This document shows, in pieces, positions 9,282 to 17,858 of a DNA stretch of 64,000 nt; within the stretch, counting starts at the first letter, position 1; every line of letters starts with the position of its first letter. This DNA is from UBA2396 sp038042175 (GTDB lineage Bacteria; Planctomycetota; Phycisphaerae; Phycisphaerales; UBA1924): contig CAYHQQ010000002.1 of the NCBI GenBank assembly GCA_964358855.1, positions 62,001 through 126,000 of the forward strand. The letters run 5' to 3'. The translations under genes and the position numbers were made by a program. The notes below the pieces were generated by a model. The model had not been told where the DNA came from and searched no databases. It saw nothing but the letters and a program-made list of their open reading frames with translations.

Positions 9282-10933
9282 TTGGCGACGGGATGGTAAT
9301 CAAAGCCCAGAGAGGCCACGCGATTGCGCTTTCGGTCGCCGTCGAGCCTGCCGACCGAATCGACGCGCCCAAAGCCCGAGCCTCCGGGCCATTGCCACGA
9401 CTGATCGGCGTCACCCAGGAGCACCGCCGGGCGCCCACTGAGCAGGGGCGAGGCGAGGCTGGTCTGGGGCCAGAGGTCGTACTGGGTCTTTCGCCCACCC
9501 ATGATGCTGCCGGAGCAATAGACGACCGGGTGACCCGGGAGGTAGAAGGCCATCTGGCTGGCGCGTCCATAGAACTGCGAGACTACGAAGGGCTCGACGC
9601 CGGGGACCTGGGCGCGGAGTTGGTTGAGCAGACGCTGGGTGTGGGCGGCCATTTGATCGGCCCCCATGAATCGCGACAGGGGCACGCGCGGGCCGACGAT
9701 CGGGAGCCTGGCGATCAGGTCGAGCCTGAGCGATGCGACGCCGAACAGGATGCCGATCAGGAGTGTCGCATGCCAGAGAATCTGCCCTGCGGACTCTGGG
9801 CGTCGGAGGATGAGTCCGGCGCGGGGGCGCGGCGCGGGCGTCGACCGCCACACCGCCACGCGCGCGGTCCATTCGTCCATGGATCTCACGATGGCGAGGC
9901 CGGCCAGGGCGGTGAGGGTTGTGTACCCGGCGAGGGCCCAGTTGCCCTCGGGCTCGGCGACGAAGCTGACGACGAGGTAGAAGACGATGATCGGCAGGGC
10001 GCACCACGCCAGGAACGAGGCCGACCAGGCCTGCGCGGATCTTTGAAGACTTCGGTAGCCAAGGATCGCCAGGGCGAGCATGGGGCCGGCGAGGGCGAGC
10101 TGGGTCCCGACGAACTCAAGCGTCCACGTCGGATCGTAGTGATAGCCACCCACGCCCTGCGTGGGAGCCACATCGCCGCCCGAAACACCCAGATGCCCCA
10201 GGAGATGGTGAATCGTGGGCCATCCGCGCGACGAGTTCCAGACCAGAATCGGCACGAGCCCGAGCAGAGAAAGAGAGCCGGCGATGATCGGGCCGACAGG
10301 CCGCGGCCTGGCGTCGTGGCGGCGCACGACCGCGAAGGCCAGGATTCCGGGGATCAGAAGGAGCATGGTGTACTTGAAGGCGATCCCCGCGGCGATGGCG
10401 AGGCCCAGGGTTGCCCACGCTCCCGGCGAGCTCCTGTCGAATGCTCTCCACGCGGCCCACGCCGCGACGCTCCAGCACGCGGCATAGGGCATGTCGATGG
10501 TCATCAGCATGCTGGTGGTGAAGAACATCGGGACGAGCTGGAAGCAAGCGGCGGCGAAGAAGCCGGCCCGCTTCTCGCCCGAGGCGTCGCGAGCCAGGCC
10601 CGCCAGCGACAGCGCCGCGATGGCCGACGAGATGACCGCCGGGAGTCTGACGGCGTACTCGTGATCGCCCAGAAGGCGCGTCGCGGCCGCGATAGCCCAC
10701 GCGACGCCGGGGCCCTTGGAGTAGTACGACCAGTCAAGGCGGCGGCTCCATTCCCAGTAGTGGGCCTCGTCCTCGATCAGCGTGTAGGGGCACAACCAGG
10801 CGAGATACACGATTCGCGCAAGACTGACGCCCAGGACCAGCCCCAGGATCGACCGCCAAGACGCGGCCCAGGGGGCAAAGCGCCCGGGTGGGGCGAGGAT
10901 GGGGCTCGTGCTGGCGGGTGGCGGTTCGTGCAT
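9278..10933 (-). CDS. GT39/ArnT-like polyprenyl-phosphate-dependent glycosyltransferase
   Basis: This 551-residue polytopic protein belongs to the GT-C superfamily. After the first transmembrane helix comes the acidic motif IEDEAHYWEWSR in the first extracytoplasmic loop, the position of the catalytic acidic residues in ArnT and protein mannosyltransferases. The following KGPGVAWAIAAATRLLGDHEYAVRLPA is also typical. About ten further hydrophobic helices and a ~130-residue soluble C-terminal domain follow. Such enzymes transfer a sugar from a polyprenyl-phosphate donor to lipid A or protein on the periplasmic side. The gene begins 18 bp after the LptF-like gene and overlaps the PAP2 gene by 4 bp, so a role in modifying an exported lipid is likely. 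Confidence 0.85.
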   Translation of the reverse strand: MHEPPPASTSPILAPPGRFAPWAASWRSILGLVLGVSLARIVYLAWLCPYTLIEDEAHYWEWSRRLDWSYYSKGPGVAWAIAAATRLLGDHEYAVRLPAVISSAIAALSLAGLARDASGEKRAGFFAAACFQLVPMFFTTSMLMTIDMPYAACWSVAAWAAWRAFDRSSPGAWATLGLAIAAGIAFKYTMLLLIPGILAFAVVRRHDARPRPVGPIIAGSLSLLGLVPILVWNSSRGWPTIHHLLGHLGVSGGDVAPTQGVGGYHYDPTWTLEFVGTQLALAGPMLALAILGYRSLQRSAQAWSASFLAWCALPIIVFYLVVSFVAEPEGNWALAGYTTLTALAGLAIVRSMDEWTARVAVWRSTPAPRPRAGLILRRPESAGQILWHATLLIGILFGVASLRLDLIARLPIVGPRVPLSRFMGADQMAAHTQRLLNQLRAQVPGVEPFVVSQFYGRASQMAFYLPGHPVVYCSGSIMGGRKTQYDLWPQTSLASPLLSGRPAVLLGDADQSWQWPGGSGFGRVDSVGRLDGDRKRNRVASLGFDYHPVAK

Positions 10934-10951
10934 CGTGCGTGGGTATTGGAT

Positions 10952-12655
10952 TCAGTGCTTCGCGACCACGCGGTACGACCACGCCGTGTAGATCCCCAGC
11001 ATGGCCACGCCCCCCCACAGGAGAAACAGACCGGCGGTGCCGACGGCCTCGGTGGTCTGCTGACCTCCCGAGATCGTGACGACGCAGATCAGAGCGGGAA
11101 AGAACGACCAGAGGTAGACCATGAGCGGCAGGCGGAGCGAGAGACGCAAGGCGGTGACCGCGCCGGTGACGATCATAATCATGCAGGCTGTGGCGAGGGC
11201 GATCCGTTCGTGCTGCTTGCTGGTGATCTCGCGCTGGAGCACACTCTCGAGTGACCGCAGGTTGGCGGCGGACCGGACAACCGGCCCTTTGTCGCCCGCC
11301 GTGCCGGAGAGCTTTGCGGCCGCATCGAGGATCGCGGGCACGTTGAGCAAGCGAGAGCGGACGAGGATGTCGGTCGCCGGCGTGAGGCCGCCGAGGGTCA
11401 TCTCCTTGCGTTCCCCTCCCTCTTCGCCCTGGGCCTGCGAGGAAACACGGGCGCCCAGGAGGTCGAGGCGATACTGGATTGTTTCGGCGGCGGGGTCGTC
11501 GCTGGCGGTGGGCACGAGCCTGGCGAAGTTCGCGACGATCTTGAGATTGCGGGTGGCGGCGTCGGCGTCGACACGAAGGATCTCGACGGTGCCGGTGACC
11601 GACGAGAACTCGTGAACGCCCGGCGGGTCGGTCGGCAGGTGACGCAGACCAGAGGCCGACACCCTGATCGTTCGCCCGGCGGGATCGCGCAGCTCGACGG
11701 GGCGTCCGGCGGCGAGGGTGGCGGCGAGGTCGTCGACGACCAGGACGCGGGCGATCTCCAGCGCGAGGGCGCGGCGGGGGCGGTCGATCCAGTTCATCCG
11801 CTCGGGCTGGGTCCGCAGGGCCCGAAGCTCGCCCCACGTGAGAAACTTCACGTTGTCCTGGAACGCGTCGGGAACATCGGCAGAGATGACCGGGGCAACG
11901 TCGACCAGGGCGCGGTCGCGGGTCGATTCACGCCGCACGCCGGTGGGCTTGATCAGCACTCGCGTCCGAGCGGTGCGTTGGCCGGGGTTCGCGGCATCGT
12001 CGGACTGAACGAGCACGACGTACGCCGATTCGGCGGTGCTCGAGGCGATGGGGACGGCGTCGGGGCCGACCTCGATGACCACCACGTGCTGGAGAACGAA
12101 TTGATCGATCACACGGGTTGAGCCCTGCGGCAACGGGGCGTCGACCGGAAGCGCGTGGTCGGCATAGATCCACTTGCCGCCCAGCAGCACCGGGTCGCCA
12201 CGATCGACAGAATTGCGCAGAAGCTTGGCGACATCCACGGTGATGAGCTGCTGCATCGATCGCAGGAACCGGGGGATGATCTGCTCGTTGAGCGAGGCCA
12301 GGGCGATGGCGATCACGACGCCCGTCACGATCGCGGGGGTGAGAAGCGCCTTGTGGCTCACGCCTCCTGCGGCGGCGGCGCTGGCCTCATTGTCGACCGC
12401 GAGCCGGTGGTAGACCATGGTCGAGGCGAAGCAGGCCGCGAACGGGAGCGAGTACGCCAGCATCGGCGGGATCGCGTAGAGCATGAACTTGACCGCGTCC
12501 AGCGCGCTCAGTTTGCCGTCGGCCAGGGGTTTGACCGTGGACGCGAACGCGATCACGACGGTGATCACCGCTGTGCTCACGAGCATCAGCTTCCAGAGAT
12601 CGACGACGATGTGCCGCCAGAGTGTTCCAGGTGCGCCGCGAGGCATTTGGGACAT
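10952..12655 (-). CDS. LptF/LptG-family permease with enlarged periplasmic domain (LptF-like)
   Basis: The start at 12655 (MSQMPRG, 567 aa) puts the expected LWRHIVVDLWKLMLVSTAVI helix at the N-terminus; the frame is open further upstream but lacks family character. N-terminal helices occupy about residues 20-110, including the FAACFASTMVYHRLAVDNE segment. C-terminal helices run from IALATACMIMIVTGAVTALR to the end. The soluble part between them is about 350 residues, roughly twice that of the ~360-residue enterobacterial LptF. The family exports lipopolysaccharide together with LptB. It is the first gene of the four-gene operon ending with the LptG-like gene and is divergent from the S46 peptidase gene. 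Confidence 0.82.
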   Translation of the reverse strand: MSQMPRGAPGTLWRHIVVDLWKLMLVSTAVITVVIAFASTVKPLADGKLSALDAVKFMLYAIPPMLAYSLPFAACFASTMVYHRLAVDNEASAAAAGGVSHKALLTPAIVTGVVIAIALASLNEQIIPRFLRSMQQLITVDVAKLLRNSVDRGDPVLLGGKWIYADHALPVDAPLPQGSTRVIDQFVLQHVVVIEVGPDAVPIASSTAESAYVVLVQSDDAANPGQRTARTRVLIKPTGVRRESTRDRALVDVAPVISADVPDAFQDNVKFLTWGELRALRTQPERMNWIDRPRRALALEIARVLVVDDLAATLAAGRPVELRDPAGRTIRVSASGLRHLPTDPPGVHEFSSVTGTVEILRVDADAATRNLKIVANFARLVPTASDDPAAETIQYRLDLLGARVSSQAQGEEGGERKEMTLGGLTPATDILVRSRLLNVPAILDAAAKLSGTAGDKGPVVRSAANLRSLESVLQREITSKQHERIALATACMIMIVTGAVTALRLSLRLPLMVYLWSFFPALICVVTISGGQQTTEAVGTAGLFLLWGGVAMLGIYTAWSYRVVAKH

Positions 12656-12714
12656 GGTAGTCGGCGGCCTCGCGCCGCGACGCCAAACGCCCGCGGGCGC
12701 TCTGGTTCCTATCC

Positions 12715-12729
12715 TGTGTGAATCACACA
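12715..12729. promoter_or_regulatory. Perfect 15-bp palindrome at the S46 peptidase ribosome binding site
   Basis: TGTGTGA-A-TCACACA is a perfect 7+1+7 inverted repeat. It ends 11 nt before the start codon at 12741 and abuts the AAGGAAA ribosome binding sequence. It lies in the 85-bp divergent region between the LptF-like and S46 peptidase genes. It could be an operator for a dimeric repressor or a small leader hairpin. No -35/-10 pair is convincing nearby. Confidence 0.5.
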
Positions 12730-12740
12730 AGGAAACCACG

Positions 12741-14816
12741 ATGCGTCCATCTCGAATCGCCGTTCTCGCCGGACTCTTGGTCGCCGCCACGTTTCACCCC
12801 GCCCGAGGGGATGAAGGAATGTGGCCGCTCAACAACTTGCCGGTCAAGGCCTTGAAGGATCGGTACGGCTTTGTGCCCACGGCGCAGTGGGCCGAGCACG
12901 TGCAGAAGTCGGCGGTGAGGTTCCAGACCGGTGGCTCGGGATCGATCGTCTCGCCCGACGGGCTCGTCATGACCAACCACCACGTCGGCTCGGACATGCT
13001 CTTGAAGCTCAGCACGACCGGGCACGACCTGCTCAAGGAAGGGTTCTGGGCGGACGATCGCTCCAAAGAGCTCGCCTGTCCCGATCTTGAGCTCAATGTG
13101 CTCTGGGAGATCCAGGACGTGACGCCCCGCGTGAACGCGTCGGTCAAGGAGGGCGTCGCCGCCGCCGAGGCGGGCAAGGCCCGGCGCGAGACGATCGCGA
13201 CCATCGAGAAGGAGTCCAAGGACAAGACGGGGATGAAGGCCCAGGTTGTCACGCTGTACGGCGGGTCGAAGTACCACCTCTACCTCTACAAGGCCTTCAC
13301 CGACATCCGGCTGGTCTTCGCCCCCGAGGAGGCGATCGCGTTCTTCGGCGGCGACACGGACAATTTCGAGTTTCCGCGGTTCGATCTGGATTGCTGCTTC
13401 TTCCGCATCTACGAGAATGGAAAGCCTTTCAAGGCGGAGCACTACCTCAAGTGGAGCTCGGGCGGGGCGGCCGAGAACGAGCTGACCTTTGTTGTCGGGC
13501 ACCCCGGGCGAACCGAGCGGCTGAACACGTACGACCATCTGAAAGTCTCCCGCGATGTGGAGCTGCCGCGCAGGCTGGGGGAGATGTGGCGGACGGAGAT
13601 CAAGGCCCAGACCTTCGCGGGGCGCTCGGCCGAGAACGCCCGCATCGTCCGTGACGATCTCTTCGGCGTAGCCAACGGTCGGAAGGCGATCACCGGGCAG
13701 CTTGAGGGGTTGCAGGACCCGGCCCTGATGGCCGGCAAGAAGGCGGCCGAAGATGCCCTTCGCGCGGCGGTCAACGCCGATCCCGCGATGAAGGCCAAGT
13801 GGGGCACGGCGTGGGACGACGTCGCCGCCGCCAAGAAGATCGACATCGCGACCAGCGAGCGCAGGGCGCTCTTGGGACGGGCCACAGGCGGCTCGATCCT
13901 GATGGGAAAGGCCAGCACGATCGTGCGTCTGGTCGCCGAGCTACCCAAGCCCAGCAGCGAGCGTCTACGCGAGTTTGGCGACGCCCAGCTCGACTCGCTC
14001 TATCTCAATCTGTACTCGGCCGAGCCCATCTACGACTCGCTGGAGATCTACGGCCTCTCGCAGGCGCTGGCGCGGGCCGCCGAGCGACTGGGGGCCGACG
14101 ATCCGGCGGTGGTGACGCTGCTGGCGGGCAAGTCGCCCGCCGCTCGGGCGGCCGAGCTCGTGAAGGCCGGCACGCTCCGCGACCCCGCCGCGCGCAAGGC
14201 GCTGGTGGCGGGCGGGGCCAAGGCGGTGGCAGAAAGCAAGGACCCGATGGTCAGGCTCGCCATCGCTCTCGACCCCGAATCGCGCGAGCTGCGCAAGAAG
14301 TTCGAGGACGCCGTCGAGTCGCCTCTCCGCGAGGCCTACTCCAAGATCGGGGCGGCCAAGTTCGCGATCCAGGGGGATTCGGTCTACCCCGACGCCACGT
14401 TCACGCTCCGCCTGTCGTTCGGCCCCATCAAGGGCTTCGTCGACGCGGGAGAGAAAGTACCCGCGTTCACGACCTTTGCCGGGCTCTACGAGCGGGGCGC
14501 CCAGCGCAAGGGTCAGGAGGGCTTCGAGATCCCGCAGAAGTGGCTCGACGCGAAGGGAAAGCTCGATCTCAAGACGCCGTTCAACTTCGTCTGCACCGCC
14601 GACATCATCGGGGGCAACTCGGGCTCGCCCATCGTGAATGCCAGGGGCGAGGTCGTCGGCCTGGTATTCGACGGGAACATCCACAGCCTCGTGGGCAACT
14701 ACGTGTACAACCAGGAGAGCGGGCGCGCGGTGGGCGTCGACAGCCGCGGGCTCATCGAGGCGATTCGCACGGTGTATGGAGCGGACGCGCTGGTCCGCGA
14801 ACTGACCGGGAAGTGA
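12741..14816 (+). CDS. S46-family dipeptidyl-peptidase (DPP7/DPP11-like)
   Basis: The chosen ATG at 12741 gives 691 residues with an AAGGAAA ribosome binding sequence and a signal peptide (IAVLAGLLVAATFHPARG). The S46 catalytic triad is visible. The histidine lies in SPDGLVMTNHHV near residue 80, the aspartate in GGDTDNFEFPRF near residue 215, and the serine in GGNSGSPIVN near residue 625. The residue that sets P1 preference in this family, Gly in DPP7 and Arg in DPP11, is Gly here (VFDGN), which suggests a preference for hydrophobic residues over Asp/Glu. S46 enzymes release dipeptides from oligopeptide N-termini in the periplasm for nutrition. The length fits the usual ~700-720 residues. 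Confidence 0.93.
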   Translation: MRPSRIAVLAGLLVAATFHPARGDEGMWPLNNLPVKALKDRYGFVPTAQWAEHVQKSAVRFQTGGSGSIVSPDGLVMTNHHVGSDMLLKLSTTGHDLLKEGFWADDRSKELACPDLELNVLWEIQDVTPRVNASVKEGVAAAEAGKARRETIATIEKESKDKTGMKAQVVTLYGGSKYHLYLYKAFTDIRLVFAPEEAIAFFGGDTDNFEFPRFDLDCCFFRIYENGKPFKAEHYLKWSSGGAAENELTFVVGHPGRTERLNTYDHLKVSRDVELPRRLGEMWRTEIKAQTFAGRSAENARIVRDDLFGVANGRKAITGQLEGLQDPALMAGKKAAEDALRAAVNADPAMKAKWGTAWDDVAAAKKIDIATSERRALLGRATGGSILMGKASTIVRLVAELPKPSSERLREFGDAQLDSLYLNLYSAEPIYDSLEIYGLSQALARAAERLGADDPAVVTLLAGKSPAARAAELVKAGTLRDPAARKALVAGGAKAVAESKDPMVRLAIALDPESRELRKKFEDAVESPLREAYSKIGAAKFAIQGDSVYPDATFTLRLSFGPIKGFVDAGEKVPAFTTFAGLYERGAQRKGQEGFEIPQKWLDAKGKLDLKTPFNFVCTADIIGGNSGSPIVNARGEVVGLVFDGNIHSLVGNYVYNQESGRAVGVDSRGLIEAIRTVYGADALVRELTGK

Positions 14817-14843
14817 TCCGGGAGCCCCGGTCGAACGACGGGA

Positions 14844-16001
14844 TCAGGCGGCCAGGTCGATGTCGTCCGCGCCGCCGTACGGATCGCCGGGATGTCCCCA
14901 CTTGTGCTTGGGCAGGTGGCGGTGGTGGACATGGATGACGCGGGCGAGCTGGCGGGCGAAGAGGGCCGACATGGTGCGGATGCCGGGGAGGATGTCGGGG
15001 GAATAGGGCGTCGACCGGTCGCGGAAGAGGGTGAAGACCGCGAGGCACTCGCCCTCGTGCCTGCACGAGAACGCGATGACCGAGCAGTCTCCGATCCACT
15101 CGGCGCCCTCACCGAACCTGGCGTCGAGCTCCTCGCGGGAGTTCATCTGCAGGACCTCGGGCTCGTGCTCGAGCCTCGGAGCGATCGCCGACGAGAGGTG
15201 GTCCATCAGGACCTCGGCCGAGTCCTTGGCGCGGTCGTAGTTCACGTAGGCCCCCAGCGAGAAATCGCCGCTGGTCGCCGGCAGGAAGACCGCCGCGTTG
15301 GTGGGGCCGATGCGCTGGAGCATGAACTCAACGCCCACACGGAGCAGGCTCTCAAGGTCAAGTTCCTGACGAATGACGCTCTCGAACTCCGAGGTGAGTC
15401 GTATCACGGCCATCTGCTCCGAGAGTTCTTTGTAGGCGCCCGCCAGATTCTGGCACATCGATCCGAGTTGGTGCGTGAGCTCGTGCCGCGCCTTGTTGAT
15501 CGTGCGGCAGAGCGTCTTGAGCTTCGCCGAACGAACATCCTTCGCGTCGGAGCGGACGCGGGCGGTCGCGCAGCGCGAGGCCGCGGCCAGCACGCGGCGG
15601 TGCAGCTCGCGGATGGGCGCGCCCGCCGACACGATGTCGGACACTCCGGCCTGCATCGCGGCGATCGCGTCGTCGAAGGCGGGCTTGTCCGCCAGGATCA
15701 CCATCCCGGTGGTCGGGTGCGCGACCGAAAGCTTGCGGGCGGTCGCGTATCCGGTCGAGTTCGAGCGTGACCCGTGCCTGGCCCAGTGCTCGTCGAGAAC
15801 GACCACGTCAATGTGGTGGGAGGTCAGAATCCGCTCGGCGTGCGCCGGCGAGTCGGCGGCCACGCACGCCAACCCACGCGAGGCCAGAGACGCCAGCACC
15901 GACTCGCGCACCTTCCCGCTCTCAACCAGCACGATCACGGCCACGGGCTCACCCCGGCTTCCGGGGGCTTTGTCCGTGGTTGTGTCTCGGCGGGCTGTCA
16001 C
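14844..16001 (-). CDS. Receiver-GAF regulatory protein
   Basis: Starting at the GTG at 16001 (385 aa), the protein has a receiver-like domain at residues ~18-140. A potential phospho-acceptor Asp lies in DVVVLDEHW near residue 70, but only one acidic residue (VLVESG) sits at the usual acidic pair. A helical linker follows (ELTHQLGSMCQNLAGAYKEL), then a GAF domain at about 205-350 (RQELDLESLLRVGVEFMLQR). There is no DNA-binding or kinase domain, so it may relay or sense a signal through protein contacts. The start is chosen because AAAGGACC lies 8 nt upstream and a strong hairpin lies just beyond; a TTG at 16049 would add 16 residues without character. The HTH-receiver gene lies upstream on the same strand. 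Confidence 0.75.
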   Translation of the reverse strand: MTARRDTTTDKAPGSRGEPVAVIVLVESGKVRESVLASLASRGLACVAADSPAHAERILTSHHIDVVVLDEHWARHGSRSNSTGYATARKLSVAHPTTGMVILADKPAFDDAIAAMQAGVSDIVSAGAPIRELHRRVLAAASRCATARVRSDAKDVRSAKLKTLCRTINKARHELTHQLGSMCQNLAGAYKELSEQMAVIRLTSEFESVIRQELDLESLLRVGVEFMLQRIGPTNAAVFLPATSGDFSLGAYVNYDRAKDSAEVLMDHLSSAIAPRLEHEPEVLQMNSREELDARFGEGAEWIGDCSVIAFSCRHEGECLAVFTLFRDRSTPYSPDILPGIRTMSALFARQLARVIHVHHRHLPKHKWGHPGDPYGGADDIDLAA

Positions 16002-16279
16002 GGTTGCTGGTCCTTTTGTGCCGGTCCATTGCCCGGATCGTCCGGGCAATCGTCACCAACGGTGCACACCTTGGTTCGGACTTCATGCCCCACCACTTCA
16101 TGAACTGTTCCAATGCTCGTTAGTTCGGGCGCCGGGCCGGCGTCACATTCCCACCACACGGACCGGGCGGCCCAGTCGGCATACGCGGAGCATCGCGCCC
16201 GCGGGCGCGGACCGACGTCCGAAAAGCGCAACGACGAACGCGCCTCGCACACGCCTGGTCTGGCCGGAATTCCTGGAAT
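16002..16279. other. Intergenic region upstream of the receiver-GAF gene
   Basis: This 278-bp stretch contains no supported gene. It holds the 10+3+10 hairpin at 16028-16050 and a 16-bp GC palindrome CGCGCCCGCGGGCGCG at 16194-16209. At its left-to-right end, the 15-bp palindrome GAATTCC-T-GGAATTC at 16267-16281 overlaps the stop codon of the HTH-receiver gene. The density of palindromes suggests a regulated promoter or the 3' end of the upstream transcript. I cannot assign -35/-10 elements. Confidence 0.5.
16028..16050 (-). promoter_or_regulatory. Perfect 10-bp-stem hairpin/operator upstream of the receiver-GAF start
   Basis: ATTGCCCGGA-TCG-TCCGGGCAAT is a perfect inverted repeat with a three-base centre. 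On the minus strand it ends 27 nt before the GTG start at 16001 and about 11 nt before the AAAGGACC ribosome binding sequence. It could be a leader hairpin or a dimeric-repressor operator. It is not followed by a run of T on either strand, so a simple intrinsic terminator is less likely. Confidence 0.5.
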
Positions 16280-16933
16280 TCACCGCTCCGAAGCGCTCGC
16301 GAGCAGCGAGACGAGCCGGCGCAGAAGGAGATCGCCCGCGCAAGGCACGATCAGCACTTCGTTTGCGCCCGCACGTCGCAGCGACTCGGGCCGGGAACTG
16401 TCGCTCGCGCCGCCCAGGCTCAGGATCCGGACGTCGGCGGATTCGCTTCGGGAGCGCAGGCGCCGGCAGATCGCAACAGGGTCGATCTCGTCGTGACGGG
16501 TGCTCAGGATCACGAGCCCCGGCTTGAATGACTCGGTCAGGAGCCCCGCATCAAAGGCGTTGTTGGCCGTGACCAGCGAGAAGCGTCGATCGTCCTTGAG
16601 CGTGCTTTCGACCAGCCTGGACACCGCCTGATCGGCGCTGATGAGCAGCACGCGCGCAACGGATCCGTCCTCGCCAAGCGCCTCGAGCGGCATGCCGTTG
16701 GCTCGCATGAATCTCACGAGCTCGTCCCGCGGGATGCGTCGAAACTTCGAGCCCGGGACCTTGAAGCCTGTGAGGCGTCCGGCGTCGAACGAGCGGATGA
16801 TCGTCTGCTGCGAAACGCCGCACACCTTCGCCGCCTCGCCAGTCGTGAAAACGCGCTTCTCGGTGTTGTTGGCTTTCTCGGTGTCCATGTCGTGGCAAAG
16901 CCGGCGGTGGGCCCCGGAGTTGCCACGCATCAT
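16280..16933 (-). CDS. HTH (excisionase/MerR-like) DNA-binding protein with degenerate receiver domain
   Basis: The 217-residue product (202 if it starts at the ATG at 16888) has an N-terminal winged-helix domain of the excisionase/BldC type: FTTGEAAKVCGVSQQTIIR followed by GFKVPGSKFRRIPRDEL. The C-terminal ~115 residues have the alternating pattern of a response-regulator receiver (ARVLLISADQAVSRLVESTL). However, the usual phospho-acceptor strand reads GLVILSTRHDE, with Ser where Asp is expected. It probably binds DNA constitutively or through protein-protein control rather than phosphorylation. It lies 31 bp downstream of tsaB on the same strand and precedes the receiver-GAF gene. Proteins with this DNA-binding half are common in planctomycetes. 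Confidence 0.78.
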   Translation of the reverse strand: MMRGNSGAHRRLCHDMDTEKANNTEKRVFTTGEAAKVCGVSQQTIIRSFDAGRLTGFKVPGSKFRRIPRDELVRFMRANGMPLEALGEDGSVARVLLISADQAVSRLVESTLKDDRRFSLVTANNAFDAGLLTESFKPGLVILSTRHDEIDPVAICRRLRSRSESADVRILSLGGASDSSRPESLRRAGANEVLIVPCAGDLLLRRLVSLLASASER

Positions 16934-16964
16934 CGTCTCGCAAATACCCCAACTTCACACCCGC

Positions 16965-17720
16965 TCAGGGCGACTTGGGCAATAACCCCGGAGGGACGCT
17001 GGATGTGCCGGGATGGAGTTCCCGCCACTTGCGAACCGCCTCGGGAGGCCTTGGGTAGATCGGCGTGAGCGCCGCTGGCGAGACCTCGTCCCGGGCCCGC
17101 GCTGCCGCGAGGCAGGCCTGGGCCGTGAAGACGGGGTGGTGCAGGGCCAGTCCCAGGGACGCGGCGGCCGCACGCATCGTCTCGGGAAGGAATCGATCGG
17201 CCACGAGTCGGGTGACACCCAGGTCCACAAGCGCGTGCAGGCCGCCCGCGTGCATGATCCCCGGCCGACCCAGTGGGTCATGCTCCTGGTTGTCCGTGAA
17301 GCACTCGATCCACGCGCTCTCGCCCTTGGAACCAAGCGCAACGCCGAGCGGCCCCGGTCCCACGGGGGCGGCGTGCGCGACGACGCGGGCCGAGGGCACC
17401 GCGAAAAGTCTCGCCCCAGTTGAGATCGCCAGCATCTTTGCGGCGGCGCCGGCGATCCTGAGCGATGTGAACCCTCCTGGCCCGATTGAGACCGCGATCG
17501 CGCACAGATCCTTGGGGCCGCGACCCAGCGACCTCATCGCCCGGTCGATCGCCGGGAGCAGCAGGTCGTCGCGATGGCTGGGGTCGCAGGGTTCGACCGC
17601 CAATCGTCCGGGCTTGCCTCCCGACCACTCCAGGGCGGCGACTCCGGGCATGGTGAGCGACGGGGAGGCGTCGCTGGGCACCCAGGACGATGGGTTGCTG
17701 GTCTCGATCGCCAGAATCAC
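16965..17720 (-). CDS. tsaB: tRNA threonylcarbamoyladenosine biosynthesis protein TsaB
   Basis: TsaB is the ASKHA-fold partner of TsaD in making the t6A37 modification of ANN-decoding tRNAs. The N-terminus ILAIETSNPS and the SIGPGGFTSLRIAGAAAKMLA segment (near residue 78) are diagnostic. The rest is divergent, as is normal for TsaB. I start at the GTG at 17720 (251 aa) because family members begin almost directly with ILAIETS; the frame is open to a TTG at 17774, and no clear ribosome binding site decides between them. TsaE is also encoded in this window (40863), while TsaD and TsaC are not. It overlaps nothing but is divergent from the outer-membrane protein gene. Confidence 0.88.
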   Translation of the reverse strand: MILAIETSNPSSWVPSDASPSLTMPGVAALEWSGGKPGRLAVEPCDPSHRDDLLLPAIDRAMRSLGRGPKDLCAIAVSIGPGGFTSLRIAGAAAKMLAISTGARLFAVPSARVVAHAAPVGPGPLGVALGSKGESAWIECFTDNQEHDPLGRPGIMHAGGLHALVDLGVTRLVADRFLPETMRAAAASLGLALHHPVFTAQACLAAARARDEVSPAALTPIYPRPPEAVRKWRELHPGTSSVPPGLLPKSP

Positions 17721-17858
17721 GCCGTCGCGAGGATTGAGTGAGGGGTGGATCGGCACCGGAGCGACCCTAGGCAACTCGGTCGCGGCGCGCCGTCCCGTGG
17801 GTTACTCTCCGGGACGCCCCCTGTTTCCATTTCCCGAATCGTCGAAAGCGCACCCGAT

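Noticed and set aside
9095..11254. Plus-strand open frame of 719 codons
   Set aside because: It is antisense to the GT39 glycosyltransferase, with an Arg/Gly-rich composition and no domain.
16194..16209. CGCGCCCGCGGGCGCG palindrome as a terminator
   Set aside because: It has no loop or T-run, and GC-only palindromes are expected by chance in this composition.
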